Below the pieces are notes generated by a model. The model was given only the letters and a program-made list of their open reading frames with translations, was not told where the DNA came from and made no database searches. A stretch of DNA of 32,245 nucleotides, taken from contig JAZFYD010000065.1 of NCBI GenBank assembly GCA_036443405.1, positions 1-32,245 on the forward strand. Reading direction: 5' to 3'. Origin of the DNA: JAZFYD01 sp036443405. GTDB taxonomy: Bacteria; Planctomycetota; PLA2. Positions 7,547 through 16,457 of this stretch are shown here, piece after piece; positions within the stretch are counted from its first letter, which is position 1; the number at the start of each line of letters is the position of its first letter. The translations under genes and the position numbers were made by a program.

Positions 7547-9121
7547 ATGACCGAGGCTGTGCAAATTGCTCTCGACACCGCGCCCGTTGATCTTCCGCCG
7601 CCGCGGCGCCGTGGGGGGTTGATCGTCTCGGGACTCGTGCTTCTTGCCATCAGCATCGCTGTTCCGTTCCTGATCGGCGGCGACTCCGAACCGCGGGAGG
7701 TCGAGAAGAAGATCGACCATTCGCAGTTTGACGGTGTTCGGCGCGCGGCGATGCAACTGGAGCAGCTCGCGGGCGACGCCAGCATCGCGGAGCGCTACGA
7801 ACTGGTCGGCGCTCTGAATTTCGAGGTCAAGAACGCGCTCGCGCAAACCGGTTCCAGCGAACGCGAGAAGGCCGTGGTGGAAGCGTACCGGCTTGTGGCG
7901 GAGGCCTACGCCGACGCGATCACCGTGTTCGAGTGGGACACGAAAACAGACTGGGAGCAGGAGGAGCTGATCCGCGTCGAGACCGACCACATGGATCGCG
8001 GTCGCGAACTCGCCGATCGCTGTGGCCTGCAACTCGGTTCGCTCGGCGAGGCGGGGGGCTATCTTCCCGGCACCACGACGGGCGAACTCTGGGAACGTGC
8101 CATCGCGCGTGTCCGTCGAGCCCGCCGCGTCGAGGAATCCGGATCGTCAGACGCCGGTGTAAACGACATCGTGGTGCACCTTCTCACGGGAAGCGAGGCC
8201 GAACGCGCGCGCGCGGCTGTCGACGTCGCGGCGATGGGCGAAGAGGTTTCCGATACGCTGGACCAGCTCGTCGAGTCGTTGGCCGACGCCGACGAATCGG
8301 CGGCCCGGTCCATCGGCGAAGCACTCACACGTGACGCCGATCATGTGGCGCGGTTGCTTCCGGCACTGATGGAAAGGGCGGCGAACCAGGGGCAGGACTC
8401 GCCGGCCGCGCAAGCAGTGGCCAGTGCGCTGACACGACTGGACGCTGCGTCCCAATCGGACGAGGTCGAAGCGCTGACTGTTGGTTTGCAGACGACCCAC
8501 CCCGTCGTGATGTCGTTTGTGGTGCGCGCCCTGTTTGGACCGGGAGCGAGCGACGAGAAACGCGCCGCGGTGTTGGACGCGATCGACGCTCTGGACGTGG
8601 ATTCGGTGGCTGTCATGGTGGAGCAGGTTGCCGCGGAATACGCAGATGCCGCAGGAGAGCGGCGCGAAGCCGTGTTCGGGCCGATGGTGATTCACGCCGT
8701 CGGCGCGGGCATCGCGCGTCAGGACGACGCAAGAGTCCGCGAGACGGCGCTCACCACATTGGTGGCCGTCCTCGACATGGTGCCTTCGGTGGAAAGCGCC
8801 GAGGGCATGGCATTTTCCGATTTGGTGGAATCCGTCGCCGAGGCGATGGAAGCCGAGGACAACGCGGTGCGCCAGGCGTCCGTGCTCGCCCTCGCGCGTT
8901 ATGGCGAAATTGCCAGCCCCTACGTGCACATGCTCGCCGGGCTCCTTGGCACCGACCCGGCCGTCGAGGTTCGTCGCGAGATCCCGGCTGCGCTCGTCGC
9001 GTTCGGTACGGCTTCCAAAGCGGTCCTCCCGAAGCTGCAGGGTGCGATGAGCACGGACGACGACGCCACCGTTCGGGAGAACGCGGCGACCGCCTACGTG
9101 CAAATCCGATCCTTCGACTAG
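7547..9121 (+). CDS. Membrane-anchored HEAT-repeat-like protein
   Basis: The protein has 524 residues from ATG 7547, chosen because TAGGGA lies 6 bases upstream; the frame is open a few codons further back. A proline/arginine-rich cytoplasmic start is followed by one membrane helix (about residues 25-45, GLIVSGLVLLAISIAVPFLI). The rest is helical. The C-terminal two thirds show HEAT-like helix pairs, for example VRETALTTLVAVLDMV, VRQASVLALARYGEIASP, VRREIPAALVAFG and VRENAATAYVQI. Acidic residues are abundant. HEAT arrays act as protein-binding scaffolds; the partner is unknown. Expected topology is N-in with the repeats in the periplasm. It lies 167 bases before the di-haem oxidoreductase pair on the same strand, but co-transcription is not evident. 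Confidence 0.8.
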   Translation: MTEAVQIALDTAPVDLPPPRRRGGLIVSGLVLLAISIAVPFLIGGDSEPREVEKKIDHSQFDGVRRAAMQLEQLAGDASIAERYELVGALNFEVKNALAQTGSSEREKAVVEAYRLVAEAYADAITVFEWDTKTDWEQEELIRVETDHMDRGRELADRCGLQLGSLGEAGGYLPGTTTGELWERAIARVRRARRVEESGSSDAGVNDIVVHLLTGSEAERARAAVDVAAMGEEVSDTLDQLVESLADADESAARSIGEALTRDADHVARLLPALMERAANQGQDSPAAQAVASALTRLDAASQSDEVEALTVGLQTTHPVVMSFVVRALFGPGASDEKRAAVLDAIDALDVDSVAVMVEQVAAEYADAAGERREAVFGPMVIHAVGAGIARQDDARVRETALTTLVAVLDMVPSVESAEGMAFSDLVESVAEAMEAEDNAVRQASVLALARYGEIASPYVHMLAGLLGTDPAVEVRREIPAALVAFGTASKAVLPKLQGAMSTDDDATVRENAATAYVQIRSFD

Positions 9122-9288
9122 CGCTCGGCACCTCGGTCGCACCTACGGCACGACCTCGTAAGTCGACCGCACGCCGCCGGTTACGAACACGCATCGTTAC
9201 CTGAGACACGTCGTTGGTTGCTTCGGCCCGGTAAGGTGCAATCCTATGGGCTACGCGGGCCACGGGCTGCCCGCCGACAGGAATCAGC

Positions 9289-10464
9289 ATGCGACGACAC
9301 ATTCGGGCTGGCGCCGGCCTTTTGATCTTGGTCGGCCTGGCCGCCTGCGGAGGCAGTTCCGGCGGCCCTCCCTCCACGACTTCGACTCCGAAACTCGGCG
9401 GACCGAATCCCGGCCTGACCGAGGCGCAACTCGCGTCGTTTGATCGTGGCCAGGCGCTCTTCGAGCACCGGTTCCGGCTAGCCGAGGGGCATGGCCCGGA
9501 ATTCAATACGAACTCCTGCCGGTCCTGCCACGAGCTTCCGGTCACGGGTGGTTCGTCGCCGCTTTATCGCAACTTCTCGATCGTCGCCGACGAGGTTGGT
9601 GGCGGTTTGCAGCCGGTGCAGGGCGCGCTCACGATCGTGGCGCGCAACTTCTCGTATGAACGCGTAGCGCGAGAGACGATTCCCGCCGACGCGGAGGTGA
9701 TCGCGCAGCGCAACGCGCCCGCGACGTTTGGCATGGGGCTCCTGGAGCGCATTTCGGCGGCGGACATCCGCGCGAACGAGGATCCCGCCGACCTGAACGG
9801 CGACGGCATCCGCGGCCGCGTGAACTTCGACTTCGCTCCGATCGGCCGGTTTGGGTTCAAGGCGCAGGAAGCGGGCCTCGAGGATTTCATCCGCGGTCCG
9901 CTCTTCAACCATCTGGGCATCACCACGCAACCGTTGAGCTTCGGTCCCCTGTCCGGTGGCCTTTCGATCGAGCAGCAGGTGTCCGCTCCCGAGTCGCCGA
10001 CCGAGGACGATGACGACGTCGAAGATCCCGAGATGTCGTTCGAGCAGCTTCGAGACCTGCTCATGTTCGTGCGGGAGCTGGCACCTCCGCCGCAGCTCCC
10101 CATGGACGAGCAGGCCCAACACGGCGAGACGCTGTTTCGCCAGGCGCGGTGCGACGATTGCCACATCCCGAACCTCGTCACCGACGGCGATCCGGTGTTC
10201 GCCTTCACCGACTTGCTGATTCACGAAATGGGACCGGAACTCGCGGACGGCGTGGTCATGGGGATCGCATCCGGTTCGGAGTTCCGCACGGCGCCGCTTT
10301 GGGGATTGCGCCATCACGCGCCGTATTTGCACGACGGGCGCGCCGACACGATCGCCGACGCCATCGCGGCGCACGGCGGCACGGGGGCGACGTCCCGCGA
10401 CTTGTTCGCGGGGTTGGACTCCGACGACCAAGCGGCCCTGATCGCGTACTTGGAGACACGGTGA
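9289..10464 (+). CDS. Di-haem oxidoreductase-family (DHOR/thiol oxidoreductase) lipoprotein
   Basis: The protein has 391 residues from ATG 9289, with AGGA about 10 bases upstream. The signal peptide ends in a lipobox (LVGLAAC), so it is a lipoprotein. Two c-type haem motifs are present: CRSCH (Cys77, Cys80, His81) and CDDCH (Cys288, Cys291, His292). Family signatures are IAQRNAPATFGMGLLE, GRFGFKAQ, HEMGPELADGV and FRTAPLWGLRHHAPYLHDGR, as in the DHOR family distantly related to di-haem peroxidases. An acidic insertion (TEDDDDVEDPEM) precedes the second haem domain, and an NGDG calcium-type loop lies near residue 170. Expected role is periplasmic electron transfer or peroxide/thiol redox chemistry; the partner is unknown. 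Its TGA shares a base with the next start codon. Confidence 0.9.
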   Translation: MRRHIRAGAGLLILVGLAACGGSSGGPPSTTSTPKLGGPNPGLTEAQLASFDRGQALFEHRFRLAEGHGPEFNTNSCRSCHELPVTGGSSPLYRNFSIVADEVGGGLQPVQGALTIVARNFSYERVARETIPADAEVIAQRNAPATFGMGLLERISAADIRANEDPADLNGDGIRGRVNFDFAPIGRFGFKAQEAGLEDFIRGPLFNHLGITTQPLSFGPLSGGLSIEQQVSAPESPTEDDDDVEDPEMSFEQLRDLLMFVRELAPPPQLPMDEQAQHGETLFRQARCDDCHIPNLVTDGDPVFAFTDLLIHEMGPELADGVVMGIASGSEFRTAPLWGLRHHAPYLHDGRADTIADAIAAHGGTGATSRDLFAGLDSDDQAALIAYLETR

Positions 10465-11603
10465 TGCGCATGCGAGTTCGCCTCTTGGTCGCCATGACTC
10501 TGGCGGTGGCCGGACTGGTCGGTGCGGGACTGTTGCCCCCGAATTCGCCGATTCCCGAGCCCGGTGAAGCGGGCGCGCCGCATACGGCGCTCGACGCCGA
10601 GGAACAGGCGGCGTTCTTGCGCGGCCGTGCGCTGTTCGACAAAGACTTCCTGATGAAGGATGGCGTTGGCCCCGTGTTCAACGGCGACTCCTGTCGCGCG
10701 TGCCACCAGGATCCGGTGATCGGTGGGGCGGGCGGCATCGATGTCCAGGTGCAGCGGCCGCAGATGCCCGACGGTTCCGCCCCGGGCGCGACCGGAGCGT
10801 TGGCGCAGACCCACAGCCGGCTCGGGTTCCCGCGCGAGGAGATACCGACGACGGTGGCGTTTGTCGAAGAACGCAACTCGCCGACCACGCTCGGTCTTGG
10901 CCTGGTCGAGACGATTTCGGACGAGACCATCATGGCGGGCGCGGCCGGCGGCAACCCGGACAAGATCCCCGGCATGGTCCATGTGCTCGGCGACGGGTCC
11001 ATCGGACGGTTGGGGTGGAAGGCGCAGGTGCCGGACCTCGAGTCGTTCGTGCGAGACGCCCTGGGCAACGAGATGGGCATCACCGTGCCGGACAACGGCA
11101 ACCCGTTCGGGTTCATTTCCGATGGCGACGGCGACGGCGACGACGCGGACGACGATGTCGATGACGGCGTCGAAGATCCCGAGATTCCGCAGACCGACAT
11201 CGATGACCTGGTGTTTTTCCTGCGCATGCTCGACTTCCCGCCGAAACTTCCGGATACGCAGCAGATTCTCGACGGCCAAGCGCTGTTTTCGAGCGTGGGG
11301 TGCGCGAAGTGCCACACGCCGGTGATGGATGGCGTCGAACTCTATTCCGACCTCCTGTTGCACGACGTCCAGCCCGACGGGTTTGTCGGCGTCACGCAGG
11401 GTCTGGCGACCTCGGGCCTTTACCGCACCGCGCCGCTTCGCGGACTGCGCGACACGGCGCCGTATTTCCACGATGGCCGGTCTCAGACCGTGCGCGCCGC
11501 GATCCGTCGCCACGATGGGACGGCGGCTGAGGTCACCGATGCGTACGAGGCGCTATCCGACACGGATCGCGACGCGCTGTTGGCGTTTCTCCTCAGCCGG
11601 TAG
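10464..11603 (+). CDS. Second di-haem oxidoreductase-family protein, coupled to the first
   Basis: The protein has 379 residues from ATG 10464, which overlaps the upstream stop by one base (TGATG), a translational-coupling arrangement. The N-terminus RMRVRLLVAMTLAVAGLVGAG is a signal peptide or anchor without a lipobox Cys. Haem motifs are CRACH (Cys77, Cys80, His81) and CAKCH (Cys280, Cys283, His284). The first pair falls at exactly the same residue number as in the upstream paralogue, which supports both start choices. Shared family segments include VEERNSPTTLGLGLVE, GRLGWKAQ and YRTAPLRGLRDTAPYFHDGR. An Asp/Gly-rich loop (near residues 220-235) resembles calcium-binding thrombospondin-type-3 repeats. 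This is probably a tandem duplication; the two proteins may form a heterodimeric or sequential redox pair. Confidence 0.9.
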   Translation: MRMRVRLLVAMTLAVAGLVGAGLLPPNSPIPEPGEAGAPHTALDAEEQAAFLRGRALFDKDFLMKDGVGPVFNGDSCRACHQDPVIGGAGGIDVQVQRPQMPDGSAPGATGALAQTHSRLGFPREEIPTTVAFVEERNSPTTLGLGLVETISDETIMAGAAGGNPDKIPGMVHVLGDGSIGRLGWKAQVPDLESFVRDALGNEMGITVPDNGNPFGFISDGDGDGDDADDDVDDGVEDPEIPQTDIDDLVFFLRMLDFPPKLPDTQQILDGQALFSSVGCAKCHTPVMDGVELYSDLLLHDVQPDGFVGVTQGLATSGLYRTAPLRGLRDTAPYFHDGRSQTVRAAIRRHDGTAAEVTDAYEALSDTDRDALLAFLLSR

Positions 11604-11624
11604 GCGCTCCCGGGAGGTGCACCG

Positions 11625-12107
11625 TCAGGGCAGTTCGAGGGTGTCGCCGACACCGAGCCCCTCGGCCAGTAGCGTCCCCGCACGCAACTCGAGGGCGTAG
11701 CGCACCGGTACGCTCGACGGCACGAGCGTCTCGTCCAGCGGCACGAGCGAGTGCACCTCGATCACCCGGCCGCTCTCGTCCAGATACGCCAGATCGAGGG
11801 GGACCTCGGTATCGCGCATCCAGAAACTGAGCATCCGCGCGGTCGGGAACACGAACAGCATGCCCCGTAGCGTGCCGTTCGCGAGCGGATCGAGGTCCGC
11901 TTCCACGGCATCCATGAGGCCGTTCGCCTGGGTCGCAACGGTGTCCGCGATCCAAACGCGCAGCGTCGCGGGCCCCATCGTTAGGGTCTCCGTTTCGAGC
12001 GAGTGAAACGGCGAGGGTCCGACGCCCCCGCTGCCGTTGTTGCAGGCCGCGAGCAGCAGCGTCAGCGCGGCGAGGGCTTCCGTGAGATGCTTCAAGGTCT
12101 CAAGCAT
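11625..12107 (-). CDS. DUF192 (COG1430) family lipoprotein
   Basis: The protein has 160 residues from ATG at 12107. The frame is open further upstream but that part is repeat-derived and Arg/Pro-rich, so it was excluded. The signal peptide LTEALAALTLLLAAC is a lipobox. The mature part has the DUF192 pattern: VWIADTVATQANGLMD, GMLFVFPTARMLSFWMRDTEVPLDLAYLDESGRVIEVHSL, and a C-terminal ALELRAG segment. Members are small secreted or periplasmic proteins of unknown biochemical function. It is convergent with the di-haem oxidoreductases (21-base gap). Its promoter region lies next to a foldback repeat starting 31 bases upstream of its start. Confidence 0.85.
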   Translation of the reverse strand: MLETLKHLTEALAALTLLLAACNNGSGGVGPSPFHSLETETLTMGPATLRVWIADTVATQANGLMDAVEADLDPLANGTLRGMLFVFPTARMLSFWMRDTEVPLDLAYLDESGRVIEVHSLVPLDETLVPSSVPVRYALELRAGTLLAEGLGVGDTLELP

Positions 12108-12138
12108 GCTAACGCGCACTCCCGCGATGTCCGAACGA

Positions 12139-12304
12139 GGGTCTGTCTGAAAACTCCGCCTGGCTTCGATCGGCTGGATAGGCCCGTCAGCCGCCGTTCG
12201 CCTCCTCGCGGTAGCTTTCCATGGATACAGCGTCGTCTGCGAACGACGCCTGACGAACCTCCCAGCTCGATCTCGGGCCGACGGAGGAGTTCTCAGACAG
12301 ACCC
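12139..12304. mobile_element. Foldback MITE-like element, full copy
   Basis: The element is 166 bases with terminal inverted repeats of 19 bases (12139-12157 and 12286-12304, one mismatch) beginning GGGTCTGTCTGA. Similarity between the two halves continues inward with small gaps, for example GATCG-GCTGG and CGTCAG-CG-CGTTCGC. This gives two arms of about 63-66 bases around a 37-base centre. No transposase gene is inside. A single arm at 26352-26409 matches the left arm at 51 of 58 positions. This looks like a non-autonomous element or a large REP-type palindrome; target-site duplications are not obvious. Confidence 0.75.
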
Positions 12305-12442
12305 TAGCCGGGAGGGGTAGGAGCAGGAGGTGCCCCGGCGCACGCGCCCGTCCCCTCACCTCGGTGCTCGTCTGGCTCTGTGGCGAAAAACGTCCCATAC
12401 GCTCCCGGCGTTTCCCGTGAACTTGTGAATAATCTGGACCCA

Positions 12443-15400
12443 ATGGATCCCGAATCTCCCCGCGACGAAACGCAGAAGCAGCCGGACCCGGTTCCGGGCG
12501 CGGTCTCCGAGCCCAGTTCGGAGTCGTGGGAGGTGCCGTCCAAGAGCGAATCCGAGATCGGGAAGCGCTTCAACGAGGCTCTGAAGGAGCAGTTCGGCGC
12601 CGATCTCGATCCGGGGATCTCGCTCGACTCCGCCCCGCACATGCAGTCGGACTCCTCGATTCGCGATCGCATTCGCGAACTCGCGGAACGCTTGCCGGAG
12701 AACAGCCGCTACCAGTTGCGGGGCGAGGTCGCGCGCGGCGGCATGGGCGTCGTGCTGAACGTCTGGGATCGCGATCTGCGCCGCAACCTCGCGATGAAGG
12801 CGATGCTCATGAACGTGCGCACGCCCGATGGCCAGGATGCGCCGCTTGTCGACATGTCGGTGGTGAGTCGCTTCCTCGAGGAGGCGCAGATCACGGGACA
12901 GCTCGACCAGCCGGGTGTCGTGCCCGTGCCCGAGATGGGAGTCGACCCCCAGGGCCGGGTCTATTTCACGATGCGCCTCGTGAAGGGCCGTGAGCTCAAG
13001 GAGATCTTCTCCCTCGCCCAGGAGGAGGCCGAAGGTTGGAGCCGGCCTCGCGCGCTCGCCGTGTTGCACCGCGTCTGCGAGACGATGGCGTACGCGCATA
13101 GCAAGGGCGTCATCCACCGCGACCTGAAACCGTCGAACATCATGGTCGGGAAGTTCGGTGAAACCTACGTCATGGACTGGGGGCTTGCGAAGGTCGTTGG
13201 ACGGGACGACCGGCCTCCGTCCCACGACCATCTCGCCAATCAGACCATCGTCAACACGGACCGGATCGAGGACCTCGAGCGCGCGCCGGCGTCGGCGCTC
13301 CAAACGATGGACGGCACAGTGTTGGGCACGCCGGCGTTCATGGCGCCGGAGCAGGCGATGGGGCGCATCGCCGAACTCGACGGGCGGGCCGATGTCTACT
13401 CCGTCGGCGCGCTGCTCTACACGTTGCTTACGGGGAACATGCCGTACATCGAAGAGGTGGCCGGCACGGCGATGCCCTCGGCCACCGCGGTGTTGACCCT
13501 CGCGATCGCCGGTCCGCCGAAATCGATCTCGGAGATGGACTGTGACGCGCCCGCGGAGTTGGTCGCGATTTGCGAGAAGGCGATGGAGCGCCGGCCGACC
13601 GACCGCTACGAGACGATGATGGAAATGGCCGAGGACGTGCGCGCGTTCTTGGAAGGCAGGGTCGTGCGCGCGTATCAGACGGGCGCGTGGGCCGAGTTTC
13701 GCAAGTGGGTGCGTCGCAACCGCGGGATGGCTGCCGCGCTCGCTTGCGTCCTGCTCGTGTTGCTCGGCAGCGCGGCTGTGTTCTCGTTGCAGCAGCGGAG
13801 GCGTCTCCAGGAGGTGCAAACCGCACAGGCCGAGACCGAGCAGGCGCGTGATCTGGCACAGGACAACGAAAAGCGCGCGCTGGCGAACGAAGAGAAGGCG
13901 CTTGGCCTCGAACAGCAGGCCGAGCAGCGCAGCTACCTCGCGAACCTGGCCGCAGCGGCGTCGAGCCTGCGTTTGCTGGAGGCGCTGGAGGCCAAGCAGC
14001 GCCTGGATGCGTGCTCGGAAAACATGCGCGGTTGGGAGTGGAACCACCTCTACTTTCGCGCGGACACGTCCATGGCGACTTTGGACGCCCACCAGGGCCG
14101 CGTGACGGCGCTGGCGTTTGCGCCCGACGGCAAACGAGTGGCCACCGGAAGCGAGGACAATCGCATCCGTATCTACGAGGTCGGCGAGGACACAGCGCTG
14201 TTCGATATCCCCACGCCGCTCCCGAAGGTCTCGATGCTCGCGTTCAGCCCGGACGGCTCGGTCCTCGCGGCTGCGCTCGATCACCAGATCTATCTCTTCG
14301 ATGCGCAAACCGGCAACCCGCGCGGTGCATTGACCGGGCATGAGCGCGCGGTTACGGGTCTCGCGTTTCAGGCCGACGGAACCGTGCTGGTTTCCTCCTC
14401 GACGGACAAGACCTTGCGCTTCTGGGATTCCTCCCGCATGTCCGAGCTAAAGCGGATCGAGGTGAAGCTCCCCGTTCGCGCGCTCGCGCTCTCGGCGGAC
14501 GGCAAGACCGTGGCGGCCGGCACCGAAGGATCGGTGGCGCTGTTCAACGCGGAATCGGGGGAGCCGCTCGACGCACTCGCCGAGTCCGAGGGGGATGTGG
14601 TCGCCCTCGCGTTCGCGCCGGATGGCGCCCATCTGGCCGCTGCGTTTCAGGTGCGCGCTCCGGCCGTGTGGCGCCTGCCCGATTTCGAATACGTCGGAAC
14701 TCTCGAGGGCCATGCCGACCCGGTGTCGAGTCTTGCGTTCACCGCGGACGGCGCCGGCCTCGTCACCGCGTCGTACGACACGAGTCTTCGCGTCTGGGAC
14801 TCCGCCACGCTCGAGTCTCGCTCCGTGCTGATCGGACACGATGCCGCGGTGCGCGCGGTGGCGACGGATCCGTTGGCCCAGTACATCGTGTCGGGGGCTT
14901 CGAACGGTCGGGTCCGATTCTGGGCGGCGGAGGGCCACACCGCGTTGCGCAGCATCGCGCTCGGCGAGTCCGCGGGAGCCGGCTTGGCTTTTCTCAAAGA
15001 TGGCCGGCGCGTCGCCGTCTCGGCTCCCGATGAGGGATGGATCAAGCTCTTCGATGCCGGGGACGGCGCGTCGCGCAGCGTGATCGAGAGCGAGGAGGCC
15101 TATTTCGTCGCGATCGCCGCGAACGCCGACGGTTCCCGGCTCGCCGTCGGGAGCGAGGAGGAAGCGACGGTCCTGCTCATCGACGTGCGATCCGGAGAAA
15201 CGCTCCAAACGCTCGAAGGGCACCAGCTGTCCGTGGCTGCGTTGGCCTTTGTCGGCGACACGAATCAGCTCGTCACCGGCTCCCAGGATCACGAAGTGCG
15301 ACTGTGGAACGGCTCCGGCAAGACGGTTCTGAAGATGTTGGGGCATGAAGAGCCCGTGACGTCGGTGGCCGTGTCGAACGATGGCCGGCTCGTCGTGTCG

Positions 15401-15820
15401 GGCTCTCTCGACCGCACCGCCCGGGTCTGGGATTTGAAGACCGGCGAAGTGGTCGCGGTGCTCAAGGGGCACGAGGACCGAGTTCTCGCCGTCGCGATTT
15501 CGCCAAACGGCGCCCGCGTTGCGACCGCGTCCGCTGATGCGACGGTTCGTGTTTGGTCGGTCGAGGACGGCAAGTGCGTGCATGTGCTTGCCGAGCACGC
15601 CGGACCCGTGACGTGTCTCGCGTTTCATCCCGCCGGCGGCCGCCTGGTCAGCGGCGGCCGTGACAAGACGGTTCGCTTTTGGAACCCCGAGACTGGCGAT
15701 CAGGTCCTACGGCTCAGCGCGCACAATCATTGGGTGACCGCTCTCGCGTTCAGCCCCGACGGTGCGCGCCTCGCGACCATCTCGGAGGACCAGACACTCA
15801 AGATCTGGGCGCAGCGTTAG
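12443..15820 (+). CDS. Receptor-type Ser/Thr protein kinase with 14 WD40 repeats
   Basis: The protein has 1125 residues from ATG 12443; GTG 12380 (1146 residues) is an alternative. A polar N-terminal tail (1-90) is followed by the kinase domain (about 90-380): glycine loop GEVARGGMGVV (Gly94 first), LAMK, catalytic HRDLKPSN (His225, Asp227), DWG instead of DFG (Asp245), and GTPAFMAPEQA. One membrane helix follows (about 429-449), then a short coiled coil. From about 540 to the end I count 14 WD40 units, for example AHQGRVTALAFAPDGKRVAT...IRIYE, which would make two seven-bladed propellers outside the cytoplasm. The design suggests an envelope sensor whose propellers bind a protein and signal to the kinase. 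Ligand and kinase substrates are unknown. It follows a foldback element and ends in a hairpin repeat. Confidence 0.93.
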   Translation: MDPESPRDETQKQPDPVPGAVSEPSSESWEVPSKSESEIGKRFNEALKEQFGADLDPGISLDSAPHMQSDSSIRDRIRELAERLPENSRYQLRGEVARGGMGVVLNVWDRDLRRNLAMKAMLMNVRTPDGQDAPLVDMSVVSRFLEEAQITGQLDQPGVVPVPEMGVDPQGRVYFTMRLVKGRELKEIFSLAQEEAEGWSRPRALAVLHRVCETMAYAHSKGVIHRDLKPSNIMVGKFGETYVMDWGLAKVVGRDDRPPSHDHLANQTIVNTDRIEDLERAPASALQTMDGTVLGTPAFMAPEQAMGRIAELDGRADVYSVGALLYTLLTGNMPYIEEVAGTAMPSATAVLTLAIAGPPKSISEMDCDAPAELVAICEKAMERRPTDRYETMMEMAEDVRAFLEGRVVRAYQTGAWAEFRKWVRRNRGMAAALACVLLVLLGSAAVFSLQQRRRLQEVQTAQAETEQARDLAQDNEKRALANEEKALGLEQQAEQRSYLANLAAAASSLRLLEALEAKQRLDACSENMRGWEWNHLYFRADTSMATLDAHQGRVTALAFAPDGKRVATGSEDNRIRIYEVGEDTALFDIPTPLPKVSMLAFSPDGSVLAAALDHQIYLFDAQTGNPRGALTGHERAVTGLAFQADGTVLVSSSTDKTLRFWDSSRMSELKRIEVKLPVRALALSADGKTVAAGTEGSVALFNAESGEPLDALAESEGDVVALAFAPDGAHLAAAFQVRAPAVWRLPDFEYVGTLEGHADPVSSLAFTADGAGLVTASYDTSLRVWDSATLESRSVLIGHDAAVRAVATDPLAQYIVSGASNGRVRFWAAEGHTALRSIALGESAGAGLAFLKDGRRVAVSAPDEGWIKLFDAGDGASRSVIESEEAYFVAIAANADGSRLAVGSEEEATVLLIDVRSGETLQTLEGHQLSVAALAFVGDTNQLVTGSQDHEVRLWNGSGKTVLKMLGHEEPVTSVAVSNDGRLVVSGSLDRTARVWDLKTGEVVAVLKGHEDRVLAVAISPNGARVATASADATVRVWSVEDGKCVHVLAEHAGPVTCLAFHPAGGRLVSGGRDKTVRFWNPETGDQVLRLSAHNHWVTALAFSPDGARLATISEDQTLKIWAQR

Positions 15821-15834
15821 GCTCCGAGCCCCGC

Positions 15835-15874
15835 GCTCCAACCGCGTCAGACGCTCCAACCGCGTCAGCGGTTG
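15835..15874. repeat. Short palindromic hairpin repeat, copy 2 with a tandem half copy
   Basis: A full hairpin CAACCGC-GTCA-GCGGTTG (15857-15874) is followed by GGGCCAG. A half copy GCTCCAACCGCGTCAG (15835-15850) precedes it. It lies between the convergent ends of the WD40 kinase and the PstS-like gene. Stem bases differ from the other copies but still pair. Confidence 0.8.
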
Positions 15875-15888
15875 GGCCAGAATCCCGG

Positions 15889-16455
15889 CTACTTCTTCGC
15901 CGGCTTCGGCTTGTAGACCAACGGGTAACCGGCGTCCCCGGGACGCAGCGCCTTACCGCTCTTCTTCAAGCGGATCGCGAGCACCTTGACGCCTTTGGGA
16001 GCCTTCGTCCCCATGATGACCGACATCCCGCCCTTCTTTCGCCTTACGCGATCCACCGCGGCTTTGGTCGTCCCCGCGTAGGAGGGCTCGCCGGGGATGT
16101 CGCCCATGAAGACCATGCGCTTCCAGTATTTCTTCAGGTGCCGGCTCGATTTCTCGTAGATCGTCTCGAGCAGGACCTTTTGCTCTTTCGTCTTGGACGG
16201 ACGCATGTAGAGCGCAACGCGCGAACGGTTCGGCCAGAACCTCTTTTCGAGCGCGAAGTACTGGCGCAGTTCGGCGAGGGAGATCTCGCTGATCGGGTTT
16301 TTGGAATGCACGATGACCGCGACGTGAAGGGCTCCGGAGGTGGCCTTGCCCGACGCGCCATCGCGTGAGGTCGCCGCCTGCGCATCCGCGGCCCGCAGCG
16401 TCGGCGCCAGAAGCAGAGCCGCGCCGACCAGGGGGAGTATGTTGCGGAGCTTCAT
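15889..16455 (-). CDS. PstS-like (phosphate-type) periplasmic substrate-binding protein
   Basis: The protein has 188 residues from ATG at 16455, preferred because it lies 2 bases after the stop of the upstream porin gene. The signal peptide KLRNILPLVGAALLLAPTLRA is clear. The mature part resembles the small stand-alone PstS-like/PBP-like domain: VAVIVHSKNPISEISLAELRQYFALEKRFWP, a YMRPSKTKEQKVLLETIY segment, VFMGDIPGEP and GGMSVIMGTKA. These domains in the family bind oxyanions or small ligands. The protein is much shorter than true PstS, and no permease or ATPase lies nearby. Tight linkage to a porin suggests a two-gene unit for outer-membrane uptake or sensing; the ligand is unproven. Confidence 0.8.
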   Translation of the reverse strand: MKLRNILPLVGAALLLAPTLRAADAQAATSRDGASGKATSGALHVAVIVHSKNPISEISLAELRQYFALEKRFWPNRSRVALYMRPSKTKEQKVLLETIYEKSSRHLKKYWKRMVFMGDIPGEPSYAGTTKAAVDRVRRKKGGMSVIMGTKAPKGVKVLAIRLKKSGKALRPGDAGYPLVYKPKPAKK

Positions 16456-16457
16456 GG

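Noticed and set aside
11115..11175. Simple repeat of GGCGAC-type triplets
   Set aside because: It is explained by the Asp/Gly-rich loop of the second di-haem protein and is in frame.
12356..14341. Long reverse-strand frame opposite the WD40 kinase
   Set aside because: Same reason: composition is Arg/His-rich and the forward strand encodes an unmistakable kinase.
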